This document shows, piece after piece, positions 1 through 9,264 of a stretch of DNA of 64,000 nucleotides; within the stretch, counting starts at the first letter, position 1; each line of letters opens with the position of its first letter. The DNA lies in assembly GCF_002954385.1 (NCBI RefSeq), contig NZ_MQVY01000001.1:286892-350891 (forward strand). Reading direction: 5' to 3'. The notes under the pieces are model-generated. The model saw only the letters and a program-made list of their open reading frames with translations. It made no database searches and was not told the origin of the DNA. The translations under genes were made by a program, and so were the position numbers. This DNA is from Tenacibaculum sp. SG-28 (GTDB taxonomy: Bacteria; Bacteroidota; Bacteroidia; Flavobacteriales; Flavobacteriaceae).

Positions 1-476
1 TTTCCATCGTAACCAAATCTTGCAGATTTCCATACAAATGGGAAAGTAACTGCCTCTCTTGTAATCGAATGCCTTAACTCTTCTAGAGAAGAAAATCGAA
101 CAAAATCTGCTGTCGGTATAGCATTGTCTTTATAGAATAATTTTTGCTGTGCCTTGTTTTGAATTATTTTTAAATTTTTTGGTTTGGGATATATGGTTAG
201 TCCCTCAGCCTCTAGTTTTTCTAAAGCAGTAATGTTTACATTTTCAATTTCTATAGTTAAAAGATCTACCTTTTTACCAAAGTTGTAAACGGTTTCGAAA
301 TCTTGTAAATCTCCTTGATGAAATTCATTACAAATTGCCGCTGATGGTGCATCTTTACTAGGGTCTAATATAGCGGTATAGATATCAAATTTTTGGGATT
401 CTGTAAGCAACATTCTTCCAAGCTGTCCTCCACCAAGAACGCCTAGTTTGAAATCTGAAGAGAAGTAATTTTTCAC
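1..476 (-). CDS. purK: N5-carboxyaminoimidazole ribonucleotide synthase, N-terminal part
   Basis: PurK is the ATP-dependent enzyme that carboxylates aminoimidazole ribonucleotide in de novo purine synthesis (cytosol). I translated the minus strand by hand. The frame is open from position 476 to the window edge and gives about 158 residues. It opens with a glycine-rich nucleotide loop, KLGVLGGGQLGRMLL, and continues with an AILDPSKDAPS segment and a TIEIENV segment, in the order expected for ATP-grasp PurK. The start is GTG; no in-frame ATG lies close upstream. The C-terminal half, including most of the ATP-grasp domain, lies outside the window. The family call is firm. Confidence 0.9.
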   Translation of the reverse strand, partial: MKNYFSSDFKLGVLGGGQLGRMLLTESQKFDIYTAILDPSKDAPSAAICNEFHQGDLQDFETVYNFGKKVDLLTIEIENVNITALEKLEAEGLTIYPKPKNLKIIQNKAQQKLFYKDNAIPTADFVRFSSLEELRHSITREAVTFPFVWKSARFGYDG

Positions 477-539
477 GTTAAAATTGTTAGTGTGTGTTGT
501 AAGTGCAAAAGTAACAATCTATTTCATAGATTATTCAAT

Positions 540-965
540 TTAGTTTGTAATTTGTATGGAAGTACCATTTAGAAATACGTTATAGACTCTTGCTCCTCCA
601 TCACAGTTGTTTTCTCCTGAAACCAAACGACCGTCTAACATGCTGTATTTACTTTCGTCGCAAGGGCAAACAAGAAAAGGAACTTCAATGCGCATGGGCG
701 TTTCACAATCTCTATTTGGAGATTGTCTGTCTAAAGCAATGAATTGTCCAAAAGAACCACCTGTGCCTTTGTTAAAGAGAACAATGCCATTGATACCTCC
801 GTTTATTTCAGCGACTCCATTTGGGGTCAGTACACCATTTAATTGCGGATTGTTGACATCCAGAAAAATCGGTTGAATAGTATTGTTAAAACAGCTGTTA
901 ATCACGTCATTATCGGAGCAACTTAAGTTTAAAAAAAGGACAACGGCAAAAACTATTTTTTTCAT
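540..965 (-). CDS. small hypothetical lipoprotein
   Basis: Predicted 141-residue lipoprotein. A short hydrophobic signal ends in a lipobox, LNLSC (Cys16), so the mature protein is probably lipid-anchored at the cell envelope. The mature part is acidic, with scattered Cys residues (VCPCDE, NNCDGG) that could form disulfides. I recognise no domain. It diverges from greA with about 107 bases between the two starts. It does not overlap purK, which ends its 5' side 64 bases away. Function unknown. Confidence 0.75.
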   Translation of the reverse strand: MKKIVFAVVLFLNLSCSDNDVINSCFNNTIQPIFLDVNNPQLNGVLTPNGVAEINGGINGIVLFNKGTGGSFGQFIALDRQSPNRDCETPMRIEVPFLVCPCDESKYSMLDGRLVSGENNCDGGARVYNVFLNGTSIQITN

Positions 966-1015
966 TTGATTCTGGAATGGGTCTACAATCGAGCCACGAA
1001 TTTACGAAAATTTTG

Positions 1016-1023
1016 TACATTTG
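1016..1023 (+). promoter_or_regulatory. Bacteroidota -7 box upstream of greA
   Basis: The sequence tacatttg matches the Bacteroidota -7 consensus TAnnTTTG exactly and lies 50 bases before the greA start codon. I do not see a clean TTG -33 element at the usual 17-23 base distance, so this rests on the -7 box alone. Confidence 0.4.
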
Positions 1024-1072
1024 TATCTGATCTCATTCCTAATGGTGTGAGATTTTTAAATTTAAGTAAACA

Positions 1073-1546
1073 ATGGGAAATGTATCGTATTATTCTGCGG
1101 AAGGCCTAAAAAAGCTGAAAGAAGAATTAGCACAATTAGAGCAAGTGGAGAGACCTCGAGTGTCACAGGAGATAGCGGATGCCCGAGACAAAGGAGATTT
1201 AAGTGAAAATGCTGAATATCATGCAGCAAAAGAAGAGCAATCTTTATTAGAGACGAAAATAGCAAAACTAAAGAACGTAGTAGCAAATGCAAGGATTCTT
1301 GACGAGAGCCAACTAGATGCCTCTAAGGCATTAATTCACTCTATTGTAAAGATTAAGAATACAGCAAATGCCATGGAATTTACCTATACCTTAGTAGCAG
1401 ACAGCGAAAGTGATGTGAGAAATGGTAAATTATCTGTTAATTCACCAATAGGTAAAGGTCTTCTTGGAAAAAAGGTTGGTGATGTAGCCGAAATTAAAGT
1501 GCCTAATGGTATTATGAATTTCGAAATTATTGATATATCTCGATAG
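1073..1546 (+). CDS. greA: transcription elongation factor GreA
   Basis: GreA rescues backtracked RNA polymerase by stimulating cleavage of the transcript 3' end. The 157-residue length is normal. Residues 1-75 form the N-terminal coiled coil, with the conserved DARDKGDLSENAEYHAAKE region whose acidic tip reaches the polymerase active site. The C-terminal FKBP-like globular domain ends with the typical SPIGKGLLGKKVGDVAEIKVPNG-type pattern (read here in two parts: SPIGKGLLGKKVGD and EIKVPNG). It is followed by the HIT gene on the same strand after 62 bases, so the two may be co-transcribed. Confidence 0.97.
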   Translation: MGNVSYYSAEGLKKLKEELAQLEQVERPRVSQEIADARDKGDLSENAEYHAAKEEQSLLETKIAKLKNVVANARILDESQLDASKALIHSIVKIKNTANAMEFTYTLVADSESDVRNGKLSVNSPIGKGLLGKKVGDVAEIKVPNGIMNFEIIDISR

Positions 1547-1608
1547 TAATAGGGTATAACTGTTTGTTTTACAGTCTCTAAAACTTTTTTTAGTTTAAAT
1601 ATATTTAT

Positions 1609-2001
1609 ATGGCAAGCATATTTTCAAAAATTATTTCGGGGGAAATACCCTGTTATAAAATCGCTGAAAATGACATTTTTTTGGCTTTTTTAGACATCAA
1701 CCCTAATGCGAAAGGGCATACTTTGGTTATTCCAAAAAAGGAAGAGAACAAAATATTTGATTTGTCTGAAGAGGCATACAATGATCTCATGTCTTTTTCG
1801 TATCGCGTGGCTAAAGCATTAGAAAAAAGTATTCCTTGTAAGCGCATTGGCATGAGTGTAATAGGCTTGGAAGTACCACACGTTCACGTACATCTTATTC
1901 CAATTCAAACTATGGCAGATATGCAGTTTGTACAAAAGGAAGTCATGTCTGAGGAAGAGTTTCAAGCATTAGCGAAAACAATAGCAAGAAATTTTACGTA
2001 A
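1609..2001 (+). CDS. HIT family nucleotide hydrolase (HinT-like)
   Basis: 130-residue histidine triad protein, probably a purine nucleoside phosphoramidase of the HinT type. The catalytic triad motif HVHVHLIP is at about residues 88-95. The N-terminal FSKIISGEIPCYKIAEND and the FLDINPNAKGHTLVIPK segment are standard for the family. It follows greA on the same strand. The natural substrate in this organism cannot be read from the sequence. Family call certain, substrate inferred. Confidence 0.93.
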   Translation: MASIFSKIISGEIPCYKIAENDIFLAFLDINPNAKGHTLVIPKKEENKIFDLSEEAYNDLMSFSYRVAKALEKSIPCKRIGMSVIGLEVPHVHVHLIPIQTMADMQFVQKEVMSEEEFQALAKTIARNFT

Positions 2002-2007
2002 ATTCTT

Positions 2008-3166
2008 CTAAAACGCTTGCGTTTTATGCAATTTGATTTCAAAAGTGGTTCCCTTGCCAAGCTCGGAATCTAATACAGCTATTTTTCCTTTATGATATTC
2101 CTCAATAATTCGCTTCGATAGCGATAGTCCTAAACCCCATCCTCGTTTTTTTGAAGTAAAGCCAGGATTGAAAATACTTTTGAATTGGGACTTTGGTATT
2201 CCTTTACCAGTATGCTTACGCGAATACTTACTCCTTTACTTTTTTCTGTAATAAACACTGAAATTTTTCCTTTTCCCTGCACAGCATCTATTGCATTTTT
2301 GAGAAGATTTTCAATAACCCAGCCAAAAAGTTCCTCATTTATACTTGATTTGAGTTTTTCATTCTCGCTTTCGAATACAAAGGTTATTTTCTTTGAACTT
2401 CTAGATTCTATATACTTAAAAACGGTATGTGTGATTTTAGTAATATTACTATGTTGTAGTTCGGGTAAAGATCCAATTTTAGAAAATCTATTGGCAATAA
2501 CGCTTAAGCGGTCTACATCTTTTTCAATTTCATTGACATACATTTCATTTATTTGCTCTGAACGAAGTATCGTTACCCATCCTAATAAAGAGGAAAGTGG
2601 CGTACCAATTTGATGTGCAGTTTCTTTTGCCATTCCTGTCCAAAGTTTGTTCTGTTCGGCAATCTTTCCAGATTGAAACATCATGTAAACAATTAGAAGA
2701 AATAATCCTAAAATGAGCAAAAGAGCCAATGGATAATAGGTAAGCTTGTAGAGCAGGTCTGAATTTCTGTAGTAAATATATTGTTTTTGGGTGTTCTTAT
2801 AGCTGATTTCGATTGGGTCATTTTCAGTTTGCATAATTTGTAATTGTTTTTCCAAATATCTTGGATTCAACGATTTAATGCTATCCAAGTTATGACTTTC
2901 TAAAATAGTACCATTACTATCCGTTAAAATTACCGGAATGCTTTTCGTGTCTTCAATAATTTTTAGCTCTACGTTAAATTCATCATCAAGATTTGTATTG
3001 GTCCCAAATTCTTTCATAGCAGCTGCGAGTAATTCCATTTTGGTTCGTTCCTCTTCCTTAAATTTTTGAAAAATATATAGGTATTCCAAAGGATTAAAGA
3101 CACTATTATAATAGATATTACAATGGCTATTCTACGTAACCAAAAAGTGTTTTGAAAAAATCTCAT
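2008..3166 (-). CDS. sensor histidine kinase, two frame breaks
   Basis: Membrane histidine kinase of about 386 residues once two one-base losses are restored. From the ATG at 3166 a first membrane segment (about residues 12-32) runs into the A-run 3069-3073, where one base is missing. The extracytoplasmic part follows, then a second membrane segment and the phospho-acceptor H-box AKETAHQIGTPLSSLLGW. The ATPase N box is WVIENLLKNAIDA. A second base is missing between 2213 and 2214. Restoring it recovers the G1 box VSDTGKGIP and the G2 box GWGLGLSLSKRI, and the frame then ends at 2008. No response regulator is adjacent, so the partner is unknown. Signal unknown. Confidence 0.85.
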
Positions 3167-3239
3167 AAGTCAAATATAAACTATTCTCTCCTATAACTAA
3201 ATATCTAAAACTATAGTATCTTTACAAAAAAAATAAACG

Positions 3240-4098
3240 ATGTTATCTATAGATCCTAAAAATATACCAACCGCTAAATTACATGGATATTTGTTGGGTG
3301 CAGTTGCACCTCGTCCCATAGCATTTGCGAGTACTTTAGATGAAGAGGGAAACCCTAATTTATCTCCTTTTAGTTTTTTTAATGTTTTTGGAGCCAACCC
3401 TCCGATTATGATTTTCTCTCCAGCTCGAAGTGTTCGATCAAATACAACCAAACATACCTTAGACAATGTTGAGTTAACCAAAGAAGTGGTTATCAATATT
3501 GTTAATTACGATATAGTGCAACAAATGTCTTTGAGTAGTACCATGTATCCAAAGGGAGTAAATGAGTTTGAAAAATCAGGACTAACCATGTTGTCTTCGG
3601 ATGTAGTTAAGCCTTTCGTGTAGCAGAATCTCCTGTGCAGTTTGAATGTAAAGTTACCGATATAATATATACCGGAAATGAGGGTGGCGCCGGAAATTTA
3701 ATTGTTTGTGAAGTAGTAAAAATTCATGTTAAGGAACACATTTTAGATGCCAAAGGTGGTATAGATCAGTATAAAATTGATTTGGTGGCTAGGGCTGGAG
3801 GAAACTATTACACTCGTGCTAGAGATGGATTTTTTGAGATTCCAAAGCCGCTTACTTCTCTGGGTATTGGCGTAGATCAAATTCCAGATAGTATTAAAAA
3901 TAGTACCGTTTTGACCGGGAATAATTTAGGGGTTTTAGGTAATGTTGATGCCTTACCTTCTGAAAATGATGTTGATAACTTTGCAAAAGAACATTCGAAA
4001 TTTGTTGGCTTATCTGAAGAAAAAAACATATTTTTGCAAAAGAGTTTTTAGAACTTAATGATGTAGATAGTGCTTGGAAAGTACTTTTAATAAAATAA
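3240..4098 (+). CDS. flavin reductase-like FMN-binding protein, two frame breaks
   Basis: Member of the flavin reductase-like split-barrel family (FMN-binding), about 286 residues after correction. The N-terminal LGAVAPRPIAFASTLDEEGN and LSPFSFFNVFGANPP segments are diagnostic. The frame breaks in the T-run 3614-3616 (restoring one T gives PFRVAESPVQFECKV) and again in the A-run 4020-4026, where one more A gives SEEKHIFAKEFLELND and extends the protein to 4098. Both breaks are one-base losses in homopolymers. DUF3127 starts 7 bases downstream, so the two are probably co-transcribed. The electron acceptor is not predictable. Confidence 0.85.
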
Positions 4099-4105
4099 AA
4101 CGACA

Positions 4106-4471
4106 ATGGAAGTAATTGGAAAAATTAAATTAATTAACGAGACACAAACTTTTGGAACTAATGGTTTTAGAAAACGTGAATTGGTAGTAACTACTGATGA
4201 GCAATACCCGCAGATGATTTTAATTGAGTTTATACAAGATAAGTGTGATTTACTAAATAGTTATCAAGTAGGACAAGATGTTAAAGTGTCTATTAATTTA
4301 AGAGGTAGAGAATGGATTAACCCGCAAGGAGAGGCAAAGTATTTTAATTCTGTTCAAGGATGGAGAATTGAGAACCTAGCCCAAGCTGCTTCTCAAAATA
4401 TTCCACCAGCAGACCAATTTTCTCCTGCACCAGACTTGGCAGATAACGAGCCGGATGATTTACCATTTTAA
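4106..4471 (+). CDS. DUF3127 domain protein
   Basis: 121-residue protein matching the Bacteroidota family DUF3127, which looks like a small OB-fold, single-strand DNA-binding-like protein. The first 85 residues have the family pattern, including VIGKIKLINETQTFG, FRKRELVVTTDEQYP and the VSINLRGREW segment. The tail is Pro/Asp-rich and ends in an acidic NEPDDLPF, reminiscent of SSB tails that recruit partners. That similarity is my inference. It sits 7 bases after the flavin reductase-like gene and is followed by a strong hairpin terminator. Function not established. Confidence 0.85.
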   Translation: MEVIGKIKLINETQTFGTNGFRKRELVVTTDEQYPQMILIEFIQDKCDLLNSYQVGQDVKVSINLRGREWINPQGEAKYFNSVQGWRIENLAQAASQNIPPADQFSPAPDLADNEPDDLPF

Positions 4472-4496
4472 TACAGGAACACGCATTAATTGCACA

Positions 4497-4531
4497 CCAA
4501 TAAAAGAGCGATTTATCGCTCTTTTTATTGG
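4497..4531. terminator. bidirectional Rho-independent terminator
   Basis: The inverted repeat CCAATAAAAGAGCGA / TCGCTCTTTTTATTGG has a four-base loop, one bulged base and T/A tracts on both sides. It lies between the convergent DUF3127 gene (ends 4471) and DUF1456 gene (ends 4545) and can serve both. Confidence 0.85.
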
Positions 4532-4544
4532 TATACTATGGGTA

Positions 4545-4796
4545 CTATTTTTTTGATTCTTTCTTACCTGGCATAGGACCGCGAAGATGAATGATAAGAC
4601 CGTTTAAAAAGTTTCTTAATATTTGATCGCCACACTCTTTATACTTTGGATGGTCTTCACTTCTAAAAAAGGCTCCTAATTCTGCTTTAGAAACTTTAAA
4701 ATCGACCAAACTACATATTTCAATAATGTCGGTGTCTCTTAATTTATGTGCTACTCGTAATTTTTTGAATACATCGTTATTTGATAATCCTCCCAT
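4545..4796 (-). CDS. DUF1456 (YehS-like) protein, single repeat
   Basis: 83-residue protein of the DUF1456 family. E. coli YehS (about 156 residues) carries two related repeats. This protein carries only one, and it resembles the second (NNDVFKKLRVAHKL, then SEDHPKYKECGDQILRNFLN). The frame is clean with a normal ATG, and the upstream gene starts at 5437 on the same strand, with 11 bases between VTT stop and this start. I therefore see no sign that an N-terminal repeat was lost to a frameshift here. Function unknown. Confidence 0.8.
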   Translation of the reverse strand: MGGLSNNDVFKKLRVAHKLRDTDIIEICSLVDFKVSKAELGAFFRSEDHPKYKECGDQILRNFLNGLIIHLRGPMPGKKESKK

Positions 4797-4807
4797 ATTT
4801 TTAGTAT

Positions 4808-5437
4808 TTAATTAACCATATTAAATATGGCCCATGCATATAAAGCAAAACGTAAAAATCTAAATAATCCAAAGGTGACAACACCTTTTAAAGGATATTT
4901 AATCATGCCTGCCGTCATGCAACTTATTGAAAATGGCAATGGTAGCAGGGCACCTACTAAAATTAAAAATCCGCCCCACTTACTTGTGTTTTTTAGGTGT
5001 TTTGCCATCTTAACCTCTAGATAGTCTTTCACAGATTTAATTTTTAAGGTTAATCTACCTATAAAGTACGATAGGATACCACCAGAATACGAAAGTACGG
5101 CTAAAAGTGAAAGGTTAAGTAATGGGTCACTTGTTTTTTTAGACCACGCAATAAATATTTCCGGTGGAATTAAGCCCAGTAAGGTCTCCGAAATAAAAAA
5201 GGTAACTAGAACTCCAACACGAGAGAAGTTCTCTGTCATGGCCTGTAAACCATCGTTGATATTGTACACATATTTATTGAATAGATACAAGCCAACAACT
5301 GTTCCTAAAATTGGCCAAAATGCTTTTTTTAAGCTTTCCCAAATAAATATGTAAAACCCTGTGCGCTGGTAATAATTATGCAAGCGTTTTGCTTTCGGAG
5401 TTGTGTTTTTTTTATTTCGTTTTTTATTTTGTTCCAT
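4808..5437 (-). CDS. VTT (SNARE-associated/DedA-like) membrane protein
   Basis: 209-residue inner-membrane protein. A very basic N-terminus (about residues 1-25, KKRNKKNTTPKAKR) is followed by several hydrophobic segments. The central SETLLGLIPPEIFIAW segment and the C-terminal LILVGALLPLPFSISCMTAG segment fit the YqaA/VTT group of the DedA superfamily, which contains re-entrant loops and includes lipid scramblases and transporters. DUF1456 follows after 11 bases. The specific substrate is not predictable. Confidence 0.75.
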   Translation of the reverse strand: MEQNKKRNKKNTTPKAKRLHNYYQRTGFYIFIWESLKKAFWPILGTVVGLYLFNKYVYNINDGLQAMTENFSRVGVLVTFFISETLLGLIPPEIFIAWSKKTSDPLLNLSLLAVLSYSGGILSYFIGRLTLKIKSVKDYLEVKMAKHLKNTSKWGGFLILVGALLPLPFSISCMTAGMIKYPLKGVVTFGLFRFLRFALYAWAIFNMVN

Positions 5438-5520
5438 TGTACTCTACTACTTTATTCTGCATCTCTTGGAGCCTGCAAAAATACGAGGTAATTACAGATA
5501 AATCAAAGAAATATTTGGAA

Positions 5521-7077
5521 TTATAAATTAGCAATGGCAGCCTCTGCACATCGCTCACCGTCCATAGCAGCAGATACAATTCCACCTGCGTAACCACCGC
5601 CTTCTCCACAAGGAAACAGACCTTTTATTTGTGGGTGCTCTAAACTGTCTTTTCTTGGGATATTTACAGGAGAAGAGGTACGTGATTCTACCCCAACTAT
5701 ATTTGCTTCCTCCGTATAATAGCCATGCATTTTCTTGCCAAATGCTGTAAATCCTTTTCGCAGTCTTCCTCCAATAGATTTTGGAAGCAAGGAATGCATC
5801 GGTGAGGAGTTTAAACCAGGCTGATACGAAGTTTCATTTAAAGTAGAAGACAATCTTCCCTCCACAAAATCCGTCAATCTTTGGGCAGGAGCGGTTTGGC
5901 TTCTTCCTCCTGCATTAAATGCTAGTTTTTCCAAATCTTTTTGAAATTGTAATCCTTTTAAAGCTCCGAATTGTTCGTATTTTGGAAGATCCTTTTCGAC
6001 GTTAATTTCTACAACGATTCCCGAGTTTGCAAATTTGTTGTTTCTCCTTGAAGGGGACATCCCGTTAACGACCACCTCACCATTTGCAGTAGCAGCAGGT
6101 ACAATAAATCCTCCAGGACACATGCAAAAGGAATATACCCCTCTGTTGTTAACCTGATGAACCAAGCTGTAGGCTGCGGCAGGTAAAAGTTCATCTCTAA
6201 CCCCGGTACAGCTGTATTGAATTTGATCAATAAGTTGTTGGGGGTGCTCCACTCGAACCCCCATAGCAAAAGATTTTGCTTTTATTGCAATCTTTTTTTT
6301 GTGTAATAATTCGTAAATATCTCGTGCAGAGTGACCTGTGGCTAGTATTACAGAGGAAACATTAAATGTTCTGCCATCTTTTAAATGAAGGGCCTGTAAT
6401 ACGTTATTCTTTATTGCGAAATCTGTTACTCTTGCCTCAAAGTGAATTTCTCCCCCATAGTTGCGTATTGTTTCTCGTATGTTTTGAATTATTTTGGGGA
6501 GTTTATTGGTGCCGATATGAGGATGGGCATCTATTAAAATTTGATCGGTTGCACCGTGAGAGACTAAGTTTTCAAATATTCTTCTAACATCACCACGCTT
6601 CAAACTTCGCGTGTAAAGCTTTCCATCAGAATAAGTTCCTGCACCACCTTCTCCAAAACAATAATTAGAATCTTCGTGTACTTGATGGTACTGATTAATA
6701 GCCTTTAAATCTCTCCTTCGTTCTTGTACATTTTTTCCTCTCTCGAGTACAACTGGTTTATACCCGAGCTCAATACAACGCAAAGCAGCATACATACCAG
6801 CTGGTCCGAACCCTACGATATGAATTTCTTTTGCTTTGGAGACGTCCTTATAGTCGTATTTATAAGTAGAGGTTTGCGGTATGCTTTCTTTAATATAAAC
6901 CGCTACATTGTAATGAAATACAATTTCTTTTTTACGAGCGTCGATAGATTTACGTAAGATTTTAATGTCGGTAATTTCTGTAAAAGGAACTTTTAAAGCC
7001 CTACTGGCTTTCTTTTTTAGAATGTTTTCTATATGCGCTTCCTTTAAAGCAACTCGTAATTGCACTTCTTTAACCAT
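5521..7077 (-). CDS. FAD-dependent dehydrogenase (COG2509 family)
   Basis: 518-residue soluble flavoprotein of the uncharacterised COG2509 group. An N-terminal extension of about 85 residues precedes the FAD-binding Rossmann motif IHIVGFGPAGMYAALRC, followed by VVLERGKNVQERR. The family signature CFGEGGAGTYSDGKLYTR follows. The C-terminal FAD contact is FPCGEGGGYAGGIVSAAMDG. The reading frame is intact and of usual length. It diverges from the AtoE-type transporter, with 65 bases between starts. Substrate unknown. Confidence 0.9.
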   Translation of the reverse strand: MVKEVQLRVALKEAHIENILKKKASRALKVPFTEITDIKILRKSIDARKKEIVFHYNVAVYIKESIPQTSTYKYDYKDVSKAKEIHIVGFGPAGMYAALRCIELGYKPVVLERGKNVQERRRDLKAINQYHQVHEDSNYCFGEGGAGTYSDGKLYTRSLKRGDVRRIFENLVSHGATDQILIDAHPHIGTNKLPKIIQNIRETIRNYGGEIHFEARVTDFAIKNNVLQALHLKDGRTFNVSSVILATGHSARDIYELLHKKKIAIKAKSFAMGVRVEHPQQLIDQIQYSCTGVRDELLPAAAYSLVHQVNNRGVYSFCMCPGGFIVPAATANGEVVVNGMSPSRRNNKFANSGIVVEINVEKDLPKYEQFGALKGLQFQKDLEKLAFNAGGRSQTAPAQRLTDFVEGRLSSTLNETSYQPGLNSSPMHSLLPKSIGGRLRKGFTAFGKKMHGYYTEEANIVGVESRTSSPVNIPRKDSLEHPQIKGLFPCGEGGGYAGGIVSAAMDGERCAEAAIANL

Positions 7078-7142
7078 AAGGCAAAGTTAGGTAAAATAAG
7101 ATTTAGTCTATTTGTTTATTTTAGCATTTCAAAATTTATCCA

Positions 7143-8521
7143 ATGAGAATCACCAAGCTAATTGAAGATGTTTTTCGAAAATATTTACCTTCTCCATTTA
7201 CCATTGCCGTACTTCTAACCTTGTGTACGTTTTTAATGGCCTATTTTAGTACCAAACCCGCTTCTGTGTCGTCTTTTTCATATGCAAAGCAAATCCTAAT
7301 TTTTTGGGAACAAGGAATATGGTCTAATGGATTATTGGTTTTTGCTTTTCAAATGATGTTGATACTTGTATTAGGGCATGTATTAGTATTGAGTAAACCG
7401 GTTAGCCAATGGATTTTAAAGGTTACAAAATATTGTACATCAACAGCTACAAGTGCCGCTATTGTTAGTTGTACTACGATGTTTGTTGCCTTTTTTAATT
7501 GGGGATTAGGATTAATATTTGGAGCCTTATTGGCAAGAAAAGTTGCCGAACATGCCCAAAAAAATAGTATACCATTAAATTATCCTATAATTGGGGCTGC
7601 TGGTTATACAGGGCTTATGGTTTGGCACGGCGGTATTTCGGGTTCTGCTCCTATTAAAATTAATGAGAGTGGTCATGTTAAAAGTATTATGAATGCTGTT
7701 TCTTCCGATGAAATTCTGCAGCAAATTCCTGAGACTATTACCTATGCAGAAACTATTTTTTCTTGGTGGAATGTCCTTATTTTTTTATTGGTTGTCATTG
7801 CAGTATCCACTACCTTGTTTTTTTAGGTAAAAAGTCTTCCCCAACCGCTTTACATCTTTCAGAATATCAAATGCAAAAAGAACATACAGCAATCACGCAA
7901 GCCGAAAAACTCGATAGCTCAAAAGGGTTGTCGAATGTATTTGGTTTTTTGGTACTACTAGCCTTTGGTTTTCGATATGCTGAGGATATTGCGGTACTAA
8001 AAATTACACCAAATCTAATAAACTTTTTGATGCTTGGCTTGGCAATTATTGTACATGGAAGTTTTAGAAGCTTTATTAATGCTGTTTCGGAATCTATTGC
8101 AGACGTATCAGGCATTTTAATACAATTCCCATTGTATTTTGGTATTATGGGGGTTATGAAAAACACAGGTATGGTTTCGTTTATAGCAGATTTTTTTGTT
8201 TCTATTTCTACAGCTACTACACTACCGATCTTTACTTTCTTTAGTGCAGGATTGGTTAATATCTTTGTGCCAAGTGGAGGAGGGCAGTGGGTTGTACAAG
8301 GTCCTATCGTAGTGGAAAGTGCTATTAAATTAGGGGTTCCTTTACCAAAAGCAATTATGGCATTAGCCTATGGAGATCAAATAACCAATATGCTGCAGCC
8401 TTTTTGGGCACTGCCATTATTAGGAATAACAAAACTTAAAGCAAAAGAAATTTTACCCTACACTTTAATCGTTATGGTGGTAGCAAGCGCAGTATATCTT
8501 TTGGGACTTTTACTCCTATAA
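7143..8521 (+). CDS. short-chain fatty acid transporter (AtoE family), one frame break
   Basis: Polytopic membrane protein of about 459 residues after correction, matching the AtoE/short-chain fatty acid uptake family (TIGR00366 type). The N-terminal half contains MRITKLIEDVFRKYLPSPF and the AAGYTGLMVWHGGISGSAP loop. The C-terminal half contains NIFVPSGGGQWVVQGPIV and ALAYGDQITNMLQPFWALP, both strongly typical. One T is missing from the T-run 7818-7824. With it restored, the first half ending in TLFF continues directly into LGKKSSPTALHL. Probably imports short-chain fatty acids; the substrate is inferred from family. Confidence 0.88.
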
Positions 8522-8570
8522 AAAAGCATAGTTAACATAAAGTATTCTTATAGATTTACCTACTTTTTTA

Positions 8571-8578
8571 TAATTTTG
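8571..8578 (+). promoter_or_regulatory. -7 box upstream of aat
   Basis: Exact TAnnTTTG match (taattttg), 27 bases before the aat start codon. No convincing -33 TTG at the standard distance. Confidence 0.4.
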
Positions 8579-8604
8579 TCATTCCCAATTAGTATACTTT
8601 TTTA

Positions 8605-9227
8605 ATGGTTTGGTTAGATGATAGTACGGATTTTCCCTCCCAAGAATTAGCTTCTGAGGAAGGTATTTTAGCTCTTGGCGGTGATTTATCTGTAGCAAGA
8701 CTTAAGGATGCCTACAGCAAAGGTATTTTCCCTTGGTTTAATGAGGGAGATCCAATTATTTGGTATTGTCCTTTGGAGCGAATGGTTTTGTATCCGGATG
8801 AAATTCGAATATCGAAGTCTATGCGACAAATTTTAGGTAAAAATAATTTTAAAATTACAGAAAATAAAGCTTTTTCAGAGGTTCTTTATCATTGTAAATA
8901 CATCCATAGAAAAGACCAATTAGGAACATGGATTACCAATTCTATGGAAACAGCGTATCTTGCAATGTACAATCATGGGTATGCCAAATCTATTGAAGTT
9001 TGGCAAGGAGATGATTTAGTTGGTGGCTTGTACGGGGTAGATCTAGGAAATGGAGTATTTTGTGGCGAAAGTATGTTTAGTAAGCGCAGTAATATGAGCA
9101 AAGTAGCTTTATTCATTTGGCAAAAAAGGGAGGTTATCGATTAATAGACTGTCAGGTGCACAATGCACATTTAGAGAGTTTAGGTGCGCGAGAAATTGAG
9201 CGAACGAAATTCCTAAAACTTCTCTAA
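8605..9227 (+). CDS. aat: leucyl/phenylalanyl-tRNA-protein transferase, one frame break
   Basis: Aat adds Leu or Phe from aminoacyl-tRNA to N-terminal basic residues, marking proteins for ClpAP (N-end rule). The corrected protein is about 207 residues, normal for the family. Family motifs include [48 protein letters not shown] and VFCGESMFS. The frame is lost around C9114. Restoring one C gives [20 protein letters not shown], then [16 protein letters not shown], an excellent match to the family C-terminus, stopping at 9227. Confidence 0.92.
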
Positions 9228-9264
9228 TTCATCATATATTCCCAACAAATGGTATGCCTGTAAC

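Noticed and set aside
607..876. Plus-strand open frame opposite the small lipoprotein gene
   Set aside because: Shadow of the minus-strand gene. Its translation has no family match and the lipoprotein has a clear signal and lipobox.
7143..8521. Programmed frameshift in the AtoE-type transporter
   Set aside because: The break is one missing T in a run of seven, like several others in the window, with no slippery-plus-structure signal. Error is simpler.
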